A DNA stretch of 64,000 nt from Aselliscus stoliczkanus (GCA_033961575.1 CM066732.1:110238687-110302686), one strand, 5' to 3'; shown: positions 12,166-25,520, numbered from the stretch's first letter. A program made the numbers and translations. The notes: generated by a model from the sequence alone, not told the origin.

Positions 12166-12604
12166 GGGCCGGCCGAGTGGCGCATTGGTTAAGCGCTGGT
12201 TTTGGGATGCCAGCGGCTCCGGTTCGGATCCCACATGAGGGCCAGTGACACTGCCCTCTACAGCTAACAACAGCTCCACCTGGAGCTGGGCTGTGCGAGC
12301 CCCGGTGATGGTGTGGGCTGCAGCCCCTGCTGCAGTGGGCTGCCGTAGGCTACAGTGAGCGGCCCGCAGCCAGCGTGAGCTGCCAATAGCCGCGATGAGC
12401 GACATCCAGAGGCCAGCGACCGATCTGCCTCATCCGGGAAGAGCGCAATGACGATACCAACATGGGCCAGTGAAGCAACATCCTCCGCAACTAAAACTGA
12501 AGAACAAGAAGACGGCAACTTGTCCGTTCCCCTTCCCCGATTCCCCAACGCTGTTCCCTTCCACCAATTCCCCAATAAAATCTTTAAAAAAAAAAAAAAA
12601 AAAA
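12166..12604 (+). repeat. SINE family A, full length, plus
   Basis: Starts gggccggccgagtggcgc, ends 'ccccaataaaatctttaaaa'. Target duplication 'aaaagacagttcgg'. Low divergence from the other family-A copies here. Confidence 0.92.
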
Positions 12605-12618
12605 AAAAGACAGTTCGG

Positions 12619-13164
12619 TTGTACTAGGATCTTGAAAGTCGAGAAAAGGAATTTGGGCTTGACGTGATTGGAAGGCAATGAGTAGTCCTGGAAGATGAGG
12701 GTGGTGTTGGAACTTCAGATAATCCAGATGACTGTTTTGTGGCCTGTGGTTTGTGCAATAGGTAGCACGTATGTGTGTATATGCTTGTGAATTTGCATTG
12801 AAATAACACTTTAGAATATAATTGCTGAAAGGCACTTAGAATCTGTCCAGCCTAACCCTTTTGGTCTAATAAGGGAACCAGAACCCAGAGATAAGGAGAA
12901 CCTTATCCCAGGGCACACACCATCGTCAGCTGTGGACACACAACCAGGCCATGACACACAGATGATGCTCTAGCCTCACTGGTAACTTGCTGATGACCTG
13001 TAATATGGCACCTTGGAAAAGCACTGAGCTTGGCATCAAGAGGTCAGTGTCCGAATTCCAACTCTGCCCCTGACTGAGGTTTCTAGACCCTGTCAGCTAG
13101 CAGTTTCCACAGGTAAAAGATGTTGGAGTAGAGCCTATGATTTTTTTCTCCACCCTGACAACCT
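12619..13164. other. No recognised feature
   Basis: No gene or repeat that I can name. Confidence 0.4.
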
Positions 13165-13385
13165 GAATCATACTTTTGTGTATTTTGGAAAGTTCTTTTG
13201 TACATATCAGCTCCTTTGATTCTTAACCCAGCTGTGGGTACAGATGGAAAAGATGTTACAGAACAGGAATTTAGGGTTTCGAGAAGGATTAAGTGACTTG
13301 TCCTGGGTTATTGAAAAGGAAAGAGCAGAACTGAAGTTCTGAACTCCCCTTCCAGTGCCCTTTCCGCTACACTACACCACTGAAA
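13165..13385 (+). repeat. MIR, sense
   Basis: 'ctcctttgattcttaaccca', 'ggattaagtgacttgtcctg' and 'cagaactgaagttctgaac' follow MIR order. Confidence 0.6.
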
Positions 13386-13489
13386 GAAAAGCACTTCCTT
13401 TCTATCTGTTAATTCAGATTTTCTCCAAACGAGATCCATCCACATTTAAGTAGAGGTTAACATGTGTTTGCCCTATTGGAGGTAGTTAG

Positions 13490-14851
13490 CACTGTGGGTT
13501 AAAGAAGAGAGAGATAAATTCCAAAAGGATTGAAGATTTAAATGTAAAAGCGAAAGTCATAGAAGTGCTGGAAGAAAACATGGGAGAATTCCTTCAGATG
13601 CTTAAGTGGGGATAGACCTTTCTAAATCTGACTCCTAAATAGAATCCAAAAAGAGAAGGCATTTAAGTTTGATCACATGAAAAACAAACAAAATGAACTC
13701 TTCTGATTGGCAAAACAAAACATAAACCATGAGAAAAGGCAGAAAGCAAATGGCAATTTGAGAAAAATAGCTGCAACTCATATCACAGAAAAAGGGCAAA
13801 GGTCTTATCTCCCTAGTGTGGAAAGAATTCCTAGAAACTGAGAAGAAAAGGATTAAAACTCAAAAGAAAGATGTGCAAAAAACTGTGAACAAACAGTTCA
13901 CAGGCAAGGAAATAAAAATGTTCCTTATATATATGGAAAGATAGGGCTCAAATTACACATAATCAAAGAAATGTAAATTAACATTATGCTGAGATACCAG
14001 ATGGGCAAAAATGGCCTGATTTGATAACACACTGTTGCCAAGGCTGTGAGGGAATAGGCATTTTCATACATGGCTAGTGGAAGTGCAAATTGGTTCTGTA
14101 TTGATTACATCTATCAAAGTTACTAATACACACTTTGTCACAGCAATTCAATTTCTGCTGCTTTATCCTACAGATACATATGTGTGCTCATATGAAATTA
14201 TGTATATGTAAAGTTATTCATTGTAGTATTCTTTGCAATAGCAAAAGATTAGAAACAACCCAAATGTTCTTCAATAGAGGACTAGCCATGGTACATACAT
14301 ACATACATACAAAGGAAAACTATACAGCTTCAGAAGAAAATATGTGGAAAGAGCTCCAAGATCTTTTGTTAACTAAAACACAAAGCAAACAAACAAAACC
14401 CAACCAACAAACATCAAGAGTAAATGATAGGGCCGGCCGAGTGGCGCATTGGTTAAGCGCTGGTTTTGGGATGCCAGCGGCCCCGGTTCGGATCCCACAT
14501 GAGGGCCAGTGACACTGCCCTCTACAGCTAACAACAGCTCCACCTGGAGCTGGGCTGCGAGCCCTGGCGACGGTGTAGGCTGCAGCCCCTGCTGCAGTGG
14601 GCTGCCATAGGCTACAGTGAGTGGCCCGCAGCCAGCGTGAGCGGTCAATAGCCGCGGTGAGCGACATCCAGAGGCCAACGACTGATCTGTCTCATCCGGG
14701 AAGAATGCAATGACGATACCAACAGTGAAGCAACATCCTCCGCAACTAGACTGAAGAACAAAAAGACAGCAACTTGTCTGTTCCCCTTCCCCGATTCCCC
14801 AACGCTATTCCCCTCCGCCAATTCCCCAATAAAACCTTTAAAAAAAAAATG

Positions 14852-14882
<31 letters not shown>

Positions 14883-15170
14883 AAAGAGTAAATGATAACA
14901 TTACACTTATATCTTGTGTAAAAGAAGGGGAGGGTAGTAGGAATATATAGTGATATGTCCTTGTATATGCATTTTAAAAAAACTCTGCTAGGATACATAG
15001 GAAACTAATAAAAGTAGTTTTACATAAGAGAGTATGAAGGCAGTGGGTAGCAGAGGAGAAGGGTGGGTGGCAGCATGATTTTTCACTGTATACCTTAAGA
15101 AACACTTCTACAATGAAACATGACATATACTGAAAAAAATAGAAAACACATTGCCCTATGTATCTCTTCA
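13490..15170 (+). repeat. L1 3' region, sense (interrupted by a SINE)
   Basis: Follows the end of L1 ORF2 and the 3'UTR in sense direction, for example 'aggcatttaagtttgatcac', 'gagataccagatgggcaaa' and 'agaaacaacccaaatgttct'. Old, with many stops. Split by the family-A SINE at 14430-14881. A (CATA)n run lies at about 14294-14311. Confidence 0.7.
14430..14881 (+). repeat. SINE family A, full length, plus
   Basis: Starts gggccggccgagtggcgc and ends in 'aataaaacctttaaaa' plus a long A tail with one interruption. Target duplication 'agagtaaatgata'. Nested in the L1 at 13490-15170. Confidence 0.92.
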
Positions 15171-15179
15171 TCTGGCTCT

Positions 15180-15515
15180 TGCTTAATATCCTTTGTAATA
15201 AACTAGTAATCTAATGAGAATATACATTCCCTGAGTTGTGTGAGTCAGCAAATTAATTGAAACCAAGGAGGGAGTTGTGAGAAGTTTTGATTTACACTTA
15301 GTCTTCAGCACAGATAACAACCTGGGCTTGTGGAGGGCCATCTTGTTGGACTGAGCACTTCACCTATGAAACTCGATGCTATCTACAAGTAGATGGTGTC
15401 AGAATTGAGTTGAGTCATAGGGCATTCAGCTGGTATTACAGAATTGCTTAATGGTGTGGCAAACCTCCTCCCCATACATTGAAATTGGATGTGCAGAACT
15501 TAGAGGGGCTATTAA
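15180..15515 (+). repeat. ERV-L-class LTR fragment (3' part), sense
   Basis: 'gtaataaactagtaatctaa' and 'gcaaattaattgaaaccaag' match in order the 3' part of the LTR at about 58880-59720, including its AATAAA signal. The 5' part of the LTR is absent. Confidence 0.6.
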
Positions 15516-16189
15516 AGATAAGGCTAACTTTAACTGTTAAAGGTAAGGGAACTTTTTTTATGCATGTATCTTGGTAAACATGTACACACATTTCTGTTAT
15601 ATACCTAGCAGTGGAAGTGCCGAGTCACAGAGGATGAATATCTTCAACTTCAGTAGATACTCTCAAACTGTTTTCAAAGTGGCTGTATCAATTTTTACTC
15701 CAACACTGGAGTGGGGAAGGGTTCCATTACTGCACATCCTCACCAACACTTGGCATTGTTAGCTTCTAAACTTTAGCCATCCAGCAAGTCTATAATGATA
15801 TCTCATGGTTGTTTTCATTTGCGTTTTCTGATTACTAATGAGGCTAAGCACATTTTCATGTGTATTGGCCATTTGGATATCCTCTTTTGTAAATGTCTCA
15901 GTCTCTTACCATTTTTTCCTCTTAGTTTCTTGTCTTTGTTTCTCACTGCAAAACATGCACGTTTTGTTATATACACGTACTTATGTTAAAAGTGTTCCCA
16001 CTCTGTGGCTACTCTTTTCATTCTCATCCATTCCCTTGCTCCCTGGTTTTCTTCATTTGGCAATATACTGTTCTACAACTTGTCCTTTAAACATATATCC
16101 TGGGGATCTTTTTACTAGCACGTAAAGAGCTCTTCCCCTCTTTTTACAGCTACACTGTGTACTATTATATGAATTTACCATAATTCATT

Positions 16190-16315
16190 TATTTGTTTGT
16201 TTGTTTGTTTGTTTGTTTTTTGAGGGCAGTGTCACTGGTCCTCATATGTGGGACCTGAAATGGGGCTGCTGGCTTCCCAAGCCAGTGCTCAACCACCGCG
16301 CCACTCGGCCGGCCC
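16190..16315 (-). repeat. SINE family D, minus, with (GTTT)n tail
   Basis: The tail has evolved into a (GTTT)n run, then 'tgagggcagtgtcactggtc' and head end ggccggccc. Target duplication 'ataattcattta'-like on both sides. Confidence 0.85.
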
Positions 16316-17160
16316 AAATAATTCATTTTAATTAACTTTAATTAGACCCTATTGATGAATGTTGAGGTAGTTTCTACTACTTTGCTATTGATAATCTCAG
16401 CCTAACATATTTTTACACATATTTAAGTACTTCTGTAGCATAAGAAGTAGCACTGCAGGTAAGAGAGTAAGTGCATTGGTTAGTTTGATAATTATTGTCA
16501 AATAGCTCTCCACAGAGGCTGCCCCTTACCTAAGCACCTGTTTCTGCACATCTATGTGGTTCTGTCAGGCTTTAATGTTTTCAAATCTAATAGACAATAA
16601 ATGGTGCCTCGAAATAGTTTTTCTTAAATACAGCTTTACTGAGATATGATGATTGATATACAATAAATGGCACATATTTAAAGTGTATAATTTGATAAGT
16701 TTTGACATACATATACATTTGTGAAGCCATCACCACAATCAAGATAATGAACATATCTGTCATCCCTCAAAGTTTTTTCCTGTTCCTTTGTATCCTCTTC
16801 TCCCCCAGAACCTCCTTTTCCCTCCCTAAGCAACAAGGATCTATCACTATATTTTTCTGTCACTATAGTTTAATTGGCATTTTCTAGTTTGTTTATCCAT
16901 TTACCATTTGATGGACACTTGAGCTGTTTCCAGTTTTGTCTTTTACACTTTCAGAAAAAAACCTATTACAGGCATTCACATACAAGTCATTTTATGGGCA
17001 TATATTTCCCTTTCTCTTGGGTAAATACCTAGGAATGGAATGGCTAGATTACGTCGTAGGTGTATAACGTCTTAAGAAACTGCCAAATGGTTTTCTGAAG
17101 TAGTTGTACTATTTTTCATTCCCACCAGCAGAGTATGAGAGTTCCAATTTCTCCACATTC

Positions 17161-18122
17161 TTTTTTCTTTTTCTTTTTTCTTTTCAAAATTGGGGAATTG
17201 GGGGAGGGGAACAGTGTTGCGGAATTGGGGAGGGGGACTAGCCAAGTTGTTGTTCATCAATCTTAGTTGTGGAGGACGCCAGTTGCCATCTGGCTTCCTG
17301 TACTCGTGACCTCTAAACTCAAGGTGCTGTGTTCAATCTTAGTTGCAGGTGGGTGTAGCCACCATTCCATGTGGTAGTCAAACCAGCAGCCTTGTTGTTA
17401 AGAGTGCATGCTCTATCCACTGAGCCACCCGGGCAGCAGCTCAACTCAAGGTGCCAAGTTCAGTCTTAGTTGCCGGTGGGCATAGCCCACCATCAAACAG
17501 GCAATCTTGTTGTTACACCAGCTGAGCCATCCTGCCACCTGTTGGCAGCTCAGCTCAGGCACAGGGTCACTGGCCCATGTGGGAATTGAACTGGCGGCCA
17601 TATTGCTCAGAGCTCCTGCTCTTATGCTAACTTTTTTTTTTTTTTTTTAAAGATTTTATTGGGGAATTGGTGGAGGGGAACAGCGTTGGGGAATCGGGGA
17701 AGGGGAACAGACAAGTTGCCGTCTTCTTGTTCTTCAGTTTAGTTGCGGAGGATGTTGCTTCACTGTTGGTATCATCATTGCGCTCTTCCCGGATGAGGCA
17801 GATCGGTCGCTGGCCTCTGGATGTCGCTCATCGCGGCTATTGGCAGCTCATGCTTGGCTGCCAGACGCTCACGCTGGCTGCGGGCCACTCACTACAGCCT
17901 ATGGCAGCCCACTGCAGCAGGGGCTGCAGCCCACACCATCACCGGGGCTCGCACAGCCCAGCTTCAGGTGGAGCTGTTGTTAGCTGTAGAGGGCAGTGTC
18001 ACTGGCCCTCATGTGGGATCCGAACCGGGGCTGCTGGCATCCCAAAACCAGCGCTTAACCAATGCACCACTCAGCCGGCCCTCTTACGCTAACTTTTAAC
18101 CAACTGAGCCACTCGGCTGGCC
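17161..18122 (-). repeat. SINE family B, minus, split by a nested family-A SINE
   Basis: A long composite SINE read on the minus strand occupies 17161-17631 and 18082-18122. Its outer duplication is 'ctccacattctt'/'ctctacattctt'. The modules contain repeated 'cagctcaactcaaggtgcc' and 'ccatcctgccacctgttggc' blocks. The interruption orders the two families here: B was present before this A copy landed. Confidence 0.85.
17632..18081 (-). repeat. SINE family A, full length, minus, nested
   Basis: Complete family-A copy inside the family-B SINE, with target duplication 'tcttatgctaactttt'/'tcttacgctaactttt'. Confidence 0.9.
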
Positions 18123-18353
18123 TCTCTACATTCTTAACACTTGGTATGGCCAACCTTTTTAATTTTTGCCATTTTAATACATGTGTAGTGGTATCTTGTG
18201 GTTTTAATTTACATTTCTCTAATGACTAACGATGTCAATCATCTTTTCATGAGCTTTTTTGCCACCCCTATATTTTTTTTGGTGAAGTGTCTATTTGAAT
18301 CTTTAACCCAGTTTTAAATTGTGTTGTTATTTTTGAGAGTTCTTTATAGTTTT

Positions 18354-18465
18354 GTTTTGTTTTGTTTTTTTGAGGGCAGTGTCACTGACCCTCATATGTG
18401 GGACCTGAACCAGGGGCACTGGCTTCCCAAGACAGCGCTTAACCACCGTGCCACTTGGCCGGCCC
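18354..18465 (-). repeat. SINE family D, minus
   Basis: Tail (TTTTG)n, head end ggccggccc, target duplication 'tatagtttt'. Confidence 0.88.
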
Positions 18466-19360
18466 TATAGTTTTTGAATATAGGTTTTATTCCAAATGTA
18501 TTCTTTGAAAGGATTTCCCTCCAATCTGTGGCTCATCTTTTCATTCTCTTAACAGTGTCATGTGAAAAGCAGAAGTATTTAATTTTGATGAAGTCCAATT
18601 TATCAATTTCTTATGTATTGTGCTTTCAGTGCCACTCATACTTAAGAAATTTTTGTGTTACACAAAATCACAAAGATTTCTTCTATAATTTTCTCTAGAC
18701 ATGATAGTTTTAGATTTTACATTTATTTCTATGATTGGTTTTTTAGTTAATTTGAGGTATTTGTCCAAGTTTTTTTTTGTGTTTTTTTTTAACATGTGGA
18801 TCTTTAATTGTTTCAGGGTCATTTGTTTAAAAGGCTATCCCCTCTCCAATGCATTGGCTTGGCACATTGTATTATTTTTTTTTAAATCAGCTCATATGTA
18901 TGTTGGTTGTTTTGGATCCTATTTATGCTGTTTTGATTGCTGTAGTTTCATCAGTCTTGAAATCAGATAGTGTTAGACCTTGAACTTTGTTCTTTTCAAA
19001 GTTGTTTTAGCTAATCTTTTGCAAGAACTTTACAATCAGCTTGATGATTTCTACAAATGCAGCTGAGATTTAGATTGGCATTTATTGCACTGAATCTATG
19101 TATCAATTTGGAAAGCTGTTAATGGTGCTTTTACTCTTTTGCTGATTATCTTAAGACCATAAGGCACTTTGAGTTCATTTACATCCCATCTGACTTATAT
19201 GTGATTTTTGTGAAATATTTTAGCTCTATCTGAATTCTAAGCCCTGCAAGACATTGCTGCTATGTTTTATATTCTTAGATTTCCTGATTTTGTTCTTGTT
19301 CCTTCCTTCATTTCTGTGCTTCCACATGGAATTGTTTTTTTCCAGCCTGATGATAACTCT

Positions 19361-19778
19361 TTTTTTTTTTTCAAGATGTTATTGGGGAATTGGGGGAGGG
19401 GAACAGCGTTGGGGAATCGGGGAAGGGAAACAGACAAGTTGCTGTCCTTTTGTTCTTCAGTCTAGTTGTGGAGGACACTGCCTCACTGGCCCATGTTGGT
19501 ATTATCACTGCGCTCTTCCTAAGTGAGGCAGATCAGTAGCCGGCCTCTGCCAGTCACTCACCCTGGCTGCCCATTGCTCACTGTAGCCTATGGCAGCCCA
19601 CTGCAGCAAGGGCTACAGCTATGCCACCCCGGGGATTCATTGCAGCCCAGCTCCAGGTGGAGATGTTCACCATCTTAGCTGTAGAGGGAAGTGTTACTGG
19701 CCCTCATATATGTGTTCCGAACCCTGGGCTGCTGGCGTCCCAAGCCAGCTCTTAACCAACACGCCACTCCGCCGGCTC
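19361..19778 (-). repeat. SINE family A, minus, diverged
   Basis: Family-A body with several substitutions and an extra 'caccatcttagctgtagagg' module also seen in the copies at 31488, 37186 and 41147, which marks an older subfamily. Target duplication not clear. Confidence 0.85.
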
Positions 19779-19784
19779 TGAAGG

Positions 19785-20460
19785 TCACTCTTTAATGTTT
19801 TCTTTATTGTAGTCGGCCAGTAACATTCTTAGTTTGTGTCTAGAAATTATTTTACTTTCATTCTTCAAAGATAATTTCATTAATTATAGAATTCTAGGTT
19901 GTCAGTTATTTTCTTTCAGAAGTTTGATGATACCTTTTCATTATCATTTGGTTTTTACTATTGAGGTTGAAATGTTAGCTCTTAGTCTAATTGTTTAGAA
20001 AGCAATAAGTCTTTTTTCCTCTGGCTGCTTCTGGATTTTAGGATTTTCTCTTTGCCTTTGGTCCTCTGCAGTTTTTCTACCATGTGTCTAGGAAAGATTT
20101 CTTTTTATTTTTTATTTATTCTGCTTGATGTTGAAAAGACTTCTCAAATCTGTAGATTAATATCTTTTATCAGTTTTGGAGGATTTTAGGTAATATCTTG
20201 GTGAAGGTCACTTCTATCCCATTTTCTCTCTGCTCTTCCTCTGGGACTCACATTAACCATATGAGACCTTTTCACTGTATCCTTTTTTGCTGTCTTACCT
20301 CTCATCTGCATTTTTCATCCTTTGACTCTCTGTGCTTCAATACAGATATTTTCTTCAGAACCAGTCATGTCCTGGAACCTGCTCTCAGCAGCTTACAAGA
20401 ACCTATTAAATTTTGTGTGAAAGATGTTTGTGAGCTGGTTGTTGATAACTTGAAATGAGA
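19785..20460 (-). repeat. Old L1-like sequence, antisense
   Basis: T-rich sequence with 'ctgcagtttttctaccatgt' and 'tgtctaggaaagatttcttt', resembling antisense L1M ORF2 regions. Low certainty. Confidence 0.4.
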
Positions 20461-20764
20461 CATGATAAGAGTATTTGTATCAGAGAAATTGGCAAGCACT
20501 ATAAATTGGGGGTTCCCCTATTAATTTCTACTTAGTGCAGAGCCTTATTAATACACTAATCTATTTATCCAAAATGGTTAGTACACTGGGTGTAGCCTGA
20601 TTTACTGAAATTTCTATTTAAGGGACATTTTCTATATTTACTACACATGGATAATTTATTTTTAAGCAATGAACCCATAACTATCAAATGAAATTATACC
20701 TTAAATTACATCACACATAATGATTATGCATCATAATCTTTGAGCTTGATTATACATCATAATA

Positions 20765-21365
20765 TTTTTTTTAATTAAAGTGTATTGGGGTGACAATGGT
20801 TAGTAAAGTTACATAGGTTCAAGTGTACAATTCTGTAATACATCATCTATATATCACATTGTGTGTGTACCACCCAGAGCCAGTTCTCCTTCCATTACTC
20901 TATATTTGATCCCATTTATCCTCATCTACACTCCTCTCCACACTTACCCTCTAGTGACCACTAAATGATTGTCTGTGTCTATGAGTTTTTGTTTCTTTAT
21001 TTGTTTGTCTTGTTCCTTTGCTGCTTTTAGCTTCATATCCCACATATCAGTGAAATCATATGGTTCTCGACTTGTTCTATCTGACTTATTTGCTTAGCGT
21101 AATAATCTCAAAATCTATCCATGTTGTTGCAAATAGCACTATTTCCTCTTTTCTCATGGCAGAATAGTATTCCATTGTGTATGTATATCACAACTTCTTC
21201 ATCCAATCATGTATCGAAGGATGTTTTGGTTGTTTCCAATCTTGGCCACCGTAAATAAAGCTGCAATGAACATCAGAGCACATATATCTTTATGGATAAG
21301 TGTTTCCAGATTTTTGGGTTAAATACCCAGGATTGTTGGGTCATATGGTAATTCTATTCTTAATT

Positions 21366-21448
<83 letters not shown>

Positions 21449-21603
21449 AGTGTCACTGGTCCTCACATGTGTGACCGAACTGGGGCCGCTGGCTTCCAAG
21501 CCAGTGCTTAACCACCGCGCCACTCGGCCGGCCCTATTCTTAATTTTTTGAGGAACCTCCACACTGCCTTCCATAATAGCTGCCATCATAATCTTGATTA
21601 ACA
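20765..21603 (-). repeat. L1 3' end, antisense, fairly young
   Basis: Begins with the reverse complement of an L1 tail ('attaaagtgtattggggtga'), then 'gttacataggttcaagtgta' and the conserved 'gaatagtattccattgtgta' region, ending near 'tgaggaacctccacactgcc'. Split by the SINE at 21366-21533. Confidence 0.75.
21366..21533 (-). repeat. SINE family D, minus, with (AT)n-expanded tail
   Basis: The tail consists of an (AT)n microsatellite of about 48 bp (21368-21416) followed by oligo-T, then the head. Target duplication 'tattcttaattt' brackets the microsatellite as well, so the repeat grew out of the SINE tail. Confidence 0.85.
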
Positions 21604-21680
21604 CCAATTATCATTGTACAAGCTGTAGCTGAAAATGGGTGTAGGAGATTGGGTGAATGAGTTTAATGACATAACTGGAT

Positions 21681-22116
21681 TTTTTTTTTTTTTTTTAAGA
21701 TTTTATTGGGGAATTGGGGGAGGAGAACAGCGTTGGGGAATCGGGGAAGGGGAACAGACAACTTGCTGTCTTTTTGTTCTTCAGTCTAGTTGCGGAGGAT
21801 GTTGCTTCACTGGCCCATGTTGGTATCGTCATTGCGCTCTTCCCGGATGAGGCAGATCGGTCGCCGGCCTCTGGATGTCGCTCACCGCGGCTATTGGCAG
21901 CTCACGCTGGCTGCCGGCCACTCACTGTAGCCTATGGCAGCCCACTGCAGCAGGGACTGCAGCCTACACCGTCGCCGGGGCTCACACAGCCCAGCTCCAG
22001 GTGGAGCTGTTGTTAGCTGTAGAGGGCAGTGTCACTGGCCCTCATATGTGGGATCTAAACCGGGGCTGCTGGTATCCCAAAACCAGCTCTGAACCAATGC
22101 GCCACTTGGCCAACCC
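21681..22116 (-). repeat. SINE family A, full length, minus
   Basis: Oligo-T, 'aagattttattggggaattg' and a complete body. Target duplication 'ctggattttt'. Confidence 0.9.
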
Positions 22117-22253
22117 TGGATTTTTTTTTTTTTAATTCATAGAAAAGTCCCAATATGACCTTCTCATTTGTTGTTCTCATAGCTTAAACAAAAAAAGAGA
22201 AAATGTGGTTTGGCTGGGAGTAGGGGATGGGAGATGGAAATATTCCGTTTTAT

Positions 22254-22590
22254 TTTATTTTATTTAGAGTTTATTGGGGAAGAGGAACAGTGTTGGGGAA
22301 TTGGGAAAAGAAAACAGCCAAGTTGTTGTCCTTCAATCGTTTTCTTTTTTATTGGGGAAAGGTTTTATTGGGGAAAGGAAGCAGGACCCATCAGCTTCCA
22401 GTCAAGTAGTTGTTTTCAGTCTAGTTGTGGAGGGCTCAGCTCCTTGCCCCATGTGGGAATCAAACCGGCAATCTTGGTGTTATAAGCCTGTGCTCTACCC
22501 ACCTTTGCCCATGTTGTCCTTCAGTCTTAGTTGTGGAGGGCTCAGCTAGTTCAACTTCAAGTCCAGTCACCATCTGGCTTATTTTATTCT
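22254..22590 (-). repeat. Composite SINE-like unit, minus
   Basis: The tail 'agagtttattggggaagagg' occurs, and a second tail-like 'attggggaaaggttttattg' follows about 90 bp on, then 'gttgtggagggctcagct' twice. This looks like two family-B-type SINE 3' ends fused or nested, without a clear head. Confidence 0.6.
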
Positions 22591-24535
22591 TGATAAATGA
22601 GAATATGCCAACTTAAATCAACATTACATTGCTGCTGAGTTAATAATGAATCTCATGGCAATAAAAACCTGATTATTGCCCCTATACTGGTACCAAACGA
22701 ACTCCAGATGTTGTAATAAACCTCAGACTTTGCAATTTCCCAGAAATTGGAAAATAAAACATTCCAAATCAAATGAATATCTTAGGGAGGTAACTTATCC
22801 TGGTTCAAGGAAAACAGGCATGAGATTTTTTTCCCACCACTTAATTTTTGCTTTCTAAGGACTCCCATCAAGTGTCTGAACTTAGGAAAAAGTGCCAATC
22901 TTATCTAACATTTTTATTATTTGTTAAAGTATAAAAATCACTCAGAAGTCACCCACCATTGTATAGTAATCTTTCTTTCTTTTTCTTTTTTCTTTTTACT
23001 GATTAGGTATATGTGTGTATGAATGTGCACTGTGTATAATACTTCCACGGGCATAAGTGTTTGCACATTAAATGTACCAATTCTAAATTAATTGGAAGTA
23101 ACATATGAACTCATTCATATAATTACAATTATTGTTGTATACAATTATTGTGATACAACCATAGTTATATTAAGTATCACAAAGTCTAAGATTTTGAAAT
23201 AATCAGGGTCTAAAGATGCTCTTGAGTCACTTTCAGCCTTTAACAGCCCAGGCTTTCACTCCCCTCCCGCCCCAGTACCTGCAGTTGCAATCTCCATCTC
23301 TTTAGTACCTTTATGAACTGAAAGTATAATTTTAAGGGATAGTGAAGAAGATGAGGGTTGTCATCTACATTTTCTATTTGATTTAACTCAGACTTAGTTT
23401 TCATCCCTAATTGAATTATATCATGCTAGAAATTAAATGGCTTTTCTTGGAAGTCACCCGGATCCTTTGAACAGATGTTCATTACTGAGTGACAGTCCTT
23501 CAAGATCCATGAGTAATCTTTTCAACTCCTCCAGTCTGAAAAGAATAGACAGTTTCTACTATATGCATTTCTAGGTAATTTTTTGTGTATCCAGCAGATT
23601 TTTGTTTTAAAACTGCATCACGACTGAGAACAGCATACCTCACTTTTGTGGCATGCCTATCACAAGCAGGAGGAAACTTCAGACATAATCCCAGGTGATG
23701 GACGTTCTACATAATAACAGGTCTGCGCTCTTCCAACAAAGCAGTGTCATTAAATACAGAGACTGAGGGAAAGCTTAAGATTGAAAGGCGATGAAAAAAT
23801 TAGGACCACTAAATGCAGTGTGTGATCTAGAATTTTCTTTTGCTAAGCACTTAATTACAATTGGGACAACATATGTGAGTAAGGTCTATAGATGAGATCA
23901 TAAAAATCTGAGTAGTGTCATGTTCCTTTCGGATTGGTTGGTAGGGAGACGTTTTTTACCTGCACATCAGACCCAGCCTTCCCTCCTCCCTGAGCCCATC
24001 TTTATGCTAGACCTCAGCCTCCTTAGACCCCATTCTGGATGGGGCTAGACCTGGCCACAGCCAGAGCTATGTGGGTGATAACTTGTCTGACCCTGAGCCT
24101 CATGTCCTCATACTTAGTGACACAGTTGCCTTCTCTCCATGATGACTGTTAGCAGCATTACATTCTGTTTAACCACCAACTGACAGCATTTCACCTTTTG
24201 TCAAAACAAGATGAGGGCATATGGGGAGGGAGGCTGGCCACATACCTTTGCCTCTTCTCTGAATAAAAAGCTCTGTGCTCAGAAAAGGGGGCGGGGGAAG
24301 CATTGTATCAATGTTAATCTTCAGATTTGGATAATTGTATCATGGTAATTTAAGAAAGTGTTCTTATTTTTAGTAAATACAAACAGAAATAGTTAGAGAT
24401 GAATATGCACCATGTCTGTAACTGACTTTCCAATCATTCATAAAGCAAACAAAATGTATTTGGGGAATCTCAGTGAAGGGTATAAGGGAATTTTTTGCAC
24501 TATTTTTGCAAATTTTCTGTAAGTCTGAAGTTGTC
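22591..24535. other. No recognised feature over about 1.9 kb
   Basis: SINE-free, AT-rich stretch. No open frame above 60 codons with any motif. It is the longest interval in the left half free of recent insertions. Confidence 0.45.
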
Positions 24536-24549
24536 AAAATCAGAAGTTA

Positions 24550-24920
24550 GGAGCTGGCCAAATGGCTCAGTTGGTTAAGAGTTGGCTTAGAGCACCAGCT
24601 CTGAGCAACAGGGCCGCCGGTTCGATTCCCACATGGGCCAGTGAACGCTGTACCTGACCTGAGCTGTTGCTGAGCTGCCAACAGGTGGCAGGATGGCTCA
24701 GCTGGTGTAACAACAAGACTACCTGTTCAATGGGGGCTATGCCCACCTGGAACTAAGACTGAACTCAGCACCTTGAGCTTTGAGGCCATGAGCTGCCAAT
24801 GGGCAGCCAGATGGCGGCTAGCATACTGAAGAACAACAACTTGGCTGGTCCTTTTCCCCAATTCCCAGCACTGTTCCCCTCCCCCAATTCTCCAATAAAA
24901 TCTTCAACAACAACAACAAA
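24550..24920 (+). repeat. SINE family B, plus
   Basis: Starts gagctggccaaatggctcag, ends 'ctccaataaaatcttcaaca' with a (CAA)n tail. Target duplication 'aaaatcagaagtta'. Confidence 0.88.
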
Positions 24921-25080
24921 AAAATCAGAAGTTAAAAAGGAAAGCTGCATTCTGATGTAATCACTTTGAAGATATTTTAGGGAAGACTGAAGAATCCAAA
25001 TTAAAATTAAAATTTTACTGTGTGGAGTCCCACAAATATGGCGACACATGTAGGGACACCTGTGCTGCCCAGACAAGTTT

Positions 25081-25520
25081 TTTTTTTTAAAGATTTTATT
25101 GGGGAATTGGCGGAGGGGAACAGCATTGGGGAATCGGGAAAGGGGAACAGACAAGTTGCTGTCTTTTTGTTCTTCAGTTTAGTTGCGGAGGATGTTGCTT
25201 CACTGTTGGTATCGTCATTGCACTCTTCCCGGATGAGGCAGATCGGTCGCTGGCCTCTGGATGTCGCTCACCGCAGCTATTGGCAGCTCACTCTTGGCTG
25301 CCAGCCGCTCACGCTGGCTGCGGGCCACTCACTGTAGCCTATGGCAGCCCACTGCAGCAGGGACTGCAGCCCACACCATCACCGGGGCTCGCACAGCCCA
25401 GCTCCAGGTGGAGCTGTTGTTAGCTGTAGAGGGCAGTGTCACTGGCCCTCATGTGGGATCCGAACCGGGGCCGCTGGCATCCCAAAACCAGCGCTTAACC
25501 AATGCGCCACTCGGCCGGCC
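25081..25520 (-). repeat. SINE family A, full length, minus
   Basis: Target duplication 'ccagacaagttt' on both sides. Very similar to the copies at 28631 and 61778. Confidence 0.92.

Larger units (their letters stand above)
15550..19345 (-). repeat. L1 fragments, antisense, heavily interrupted
   Basis: Several L1 3'UTR/ORF2 segments are read on the minus strand: 'agcagtggaagtgccgagtc' near 15607, an L1 end 'acagctttactgagatatga' near 16630, and ORF2-derived sequence from about 18130 onward. They are interrupted by the SINEs at 16190-16315, 17161-18122 and 18354-18465. All are decayed. Confidence 0.65.

Noticed and set aside
12166..12240. tRNA genes at SINE heads
   Set aside because: Heads keep A/B-box-like sequence but do not fold into a complete tRNA, and they continue into SINE bodies with A tails and target duplications.
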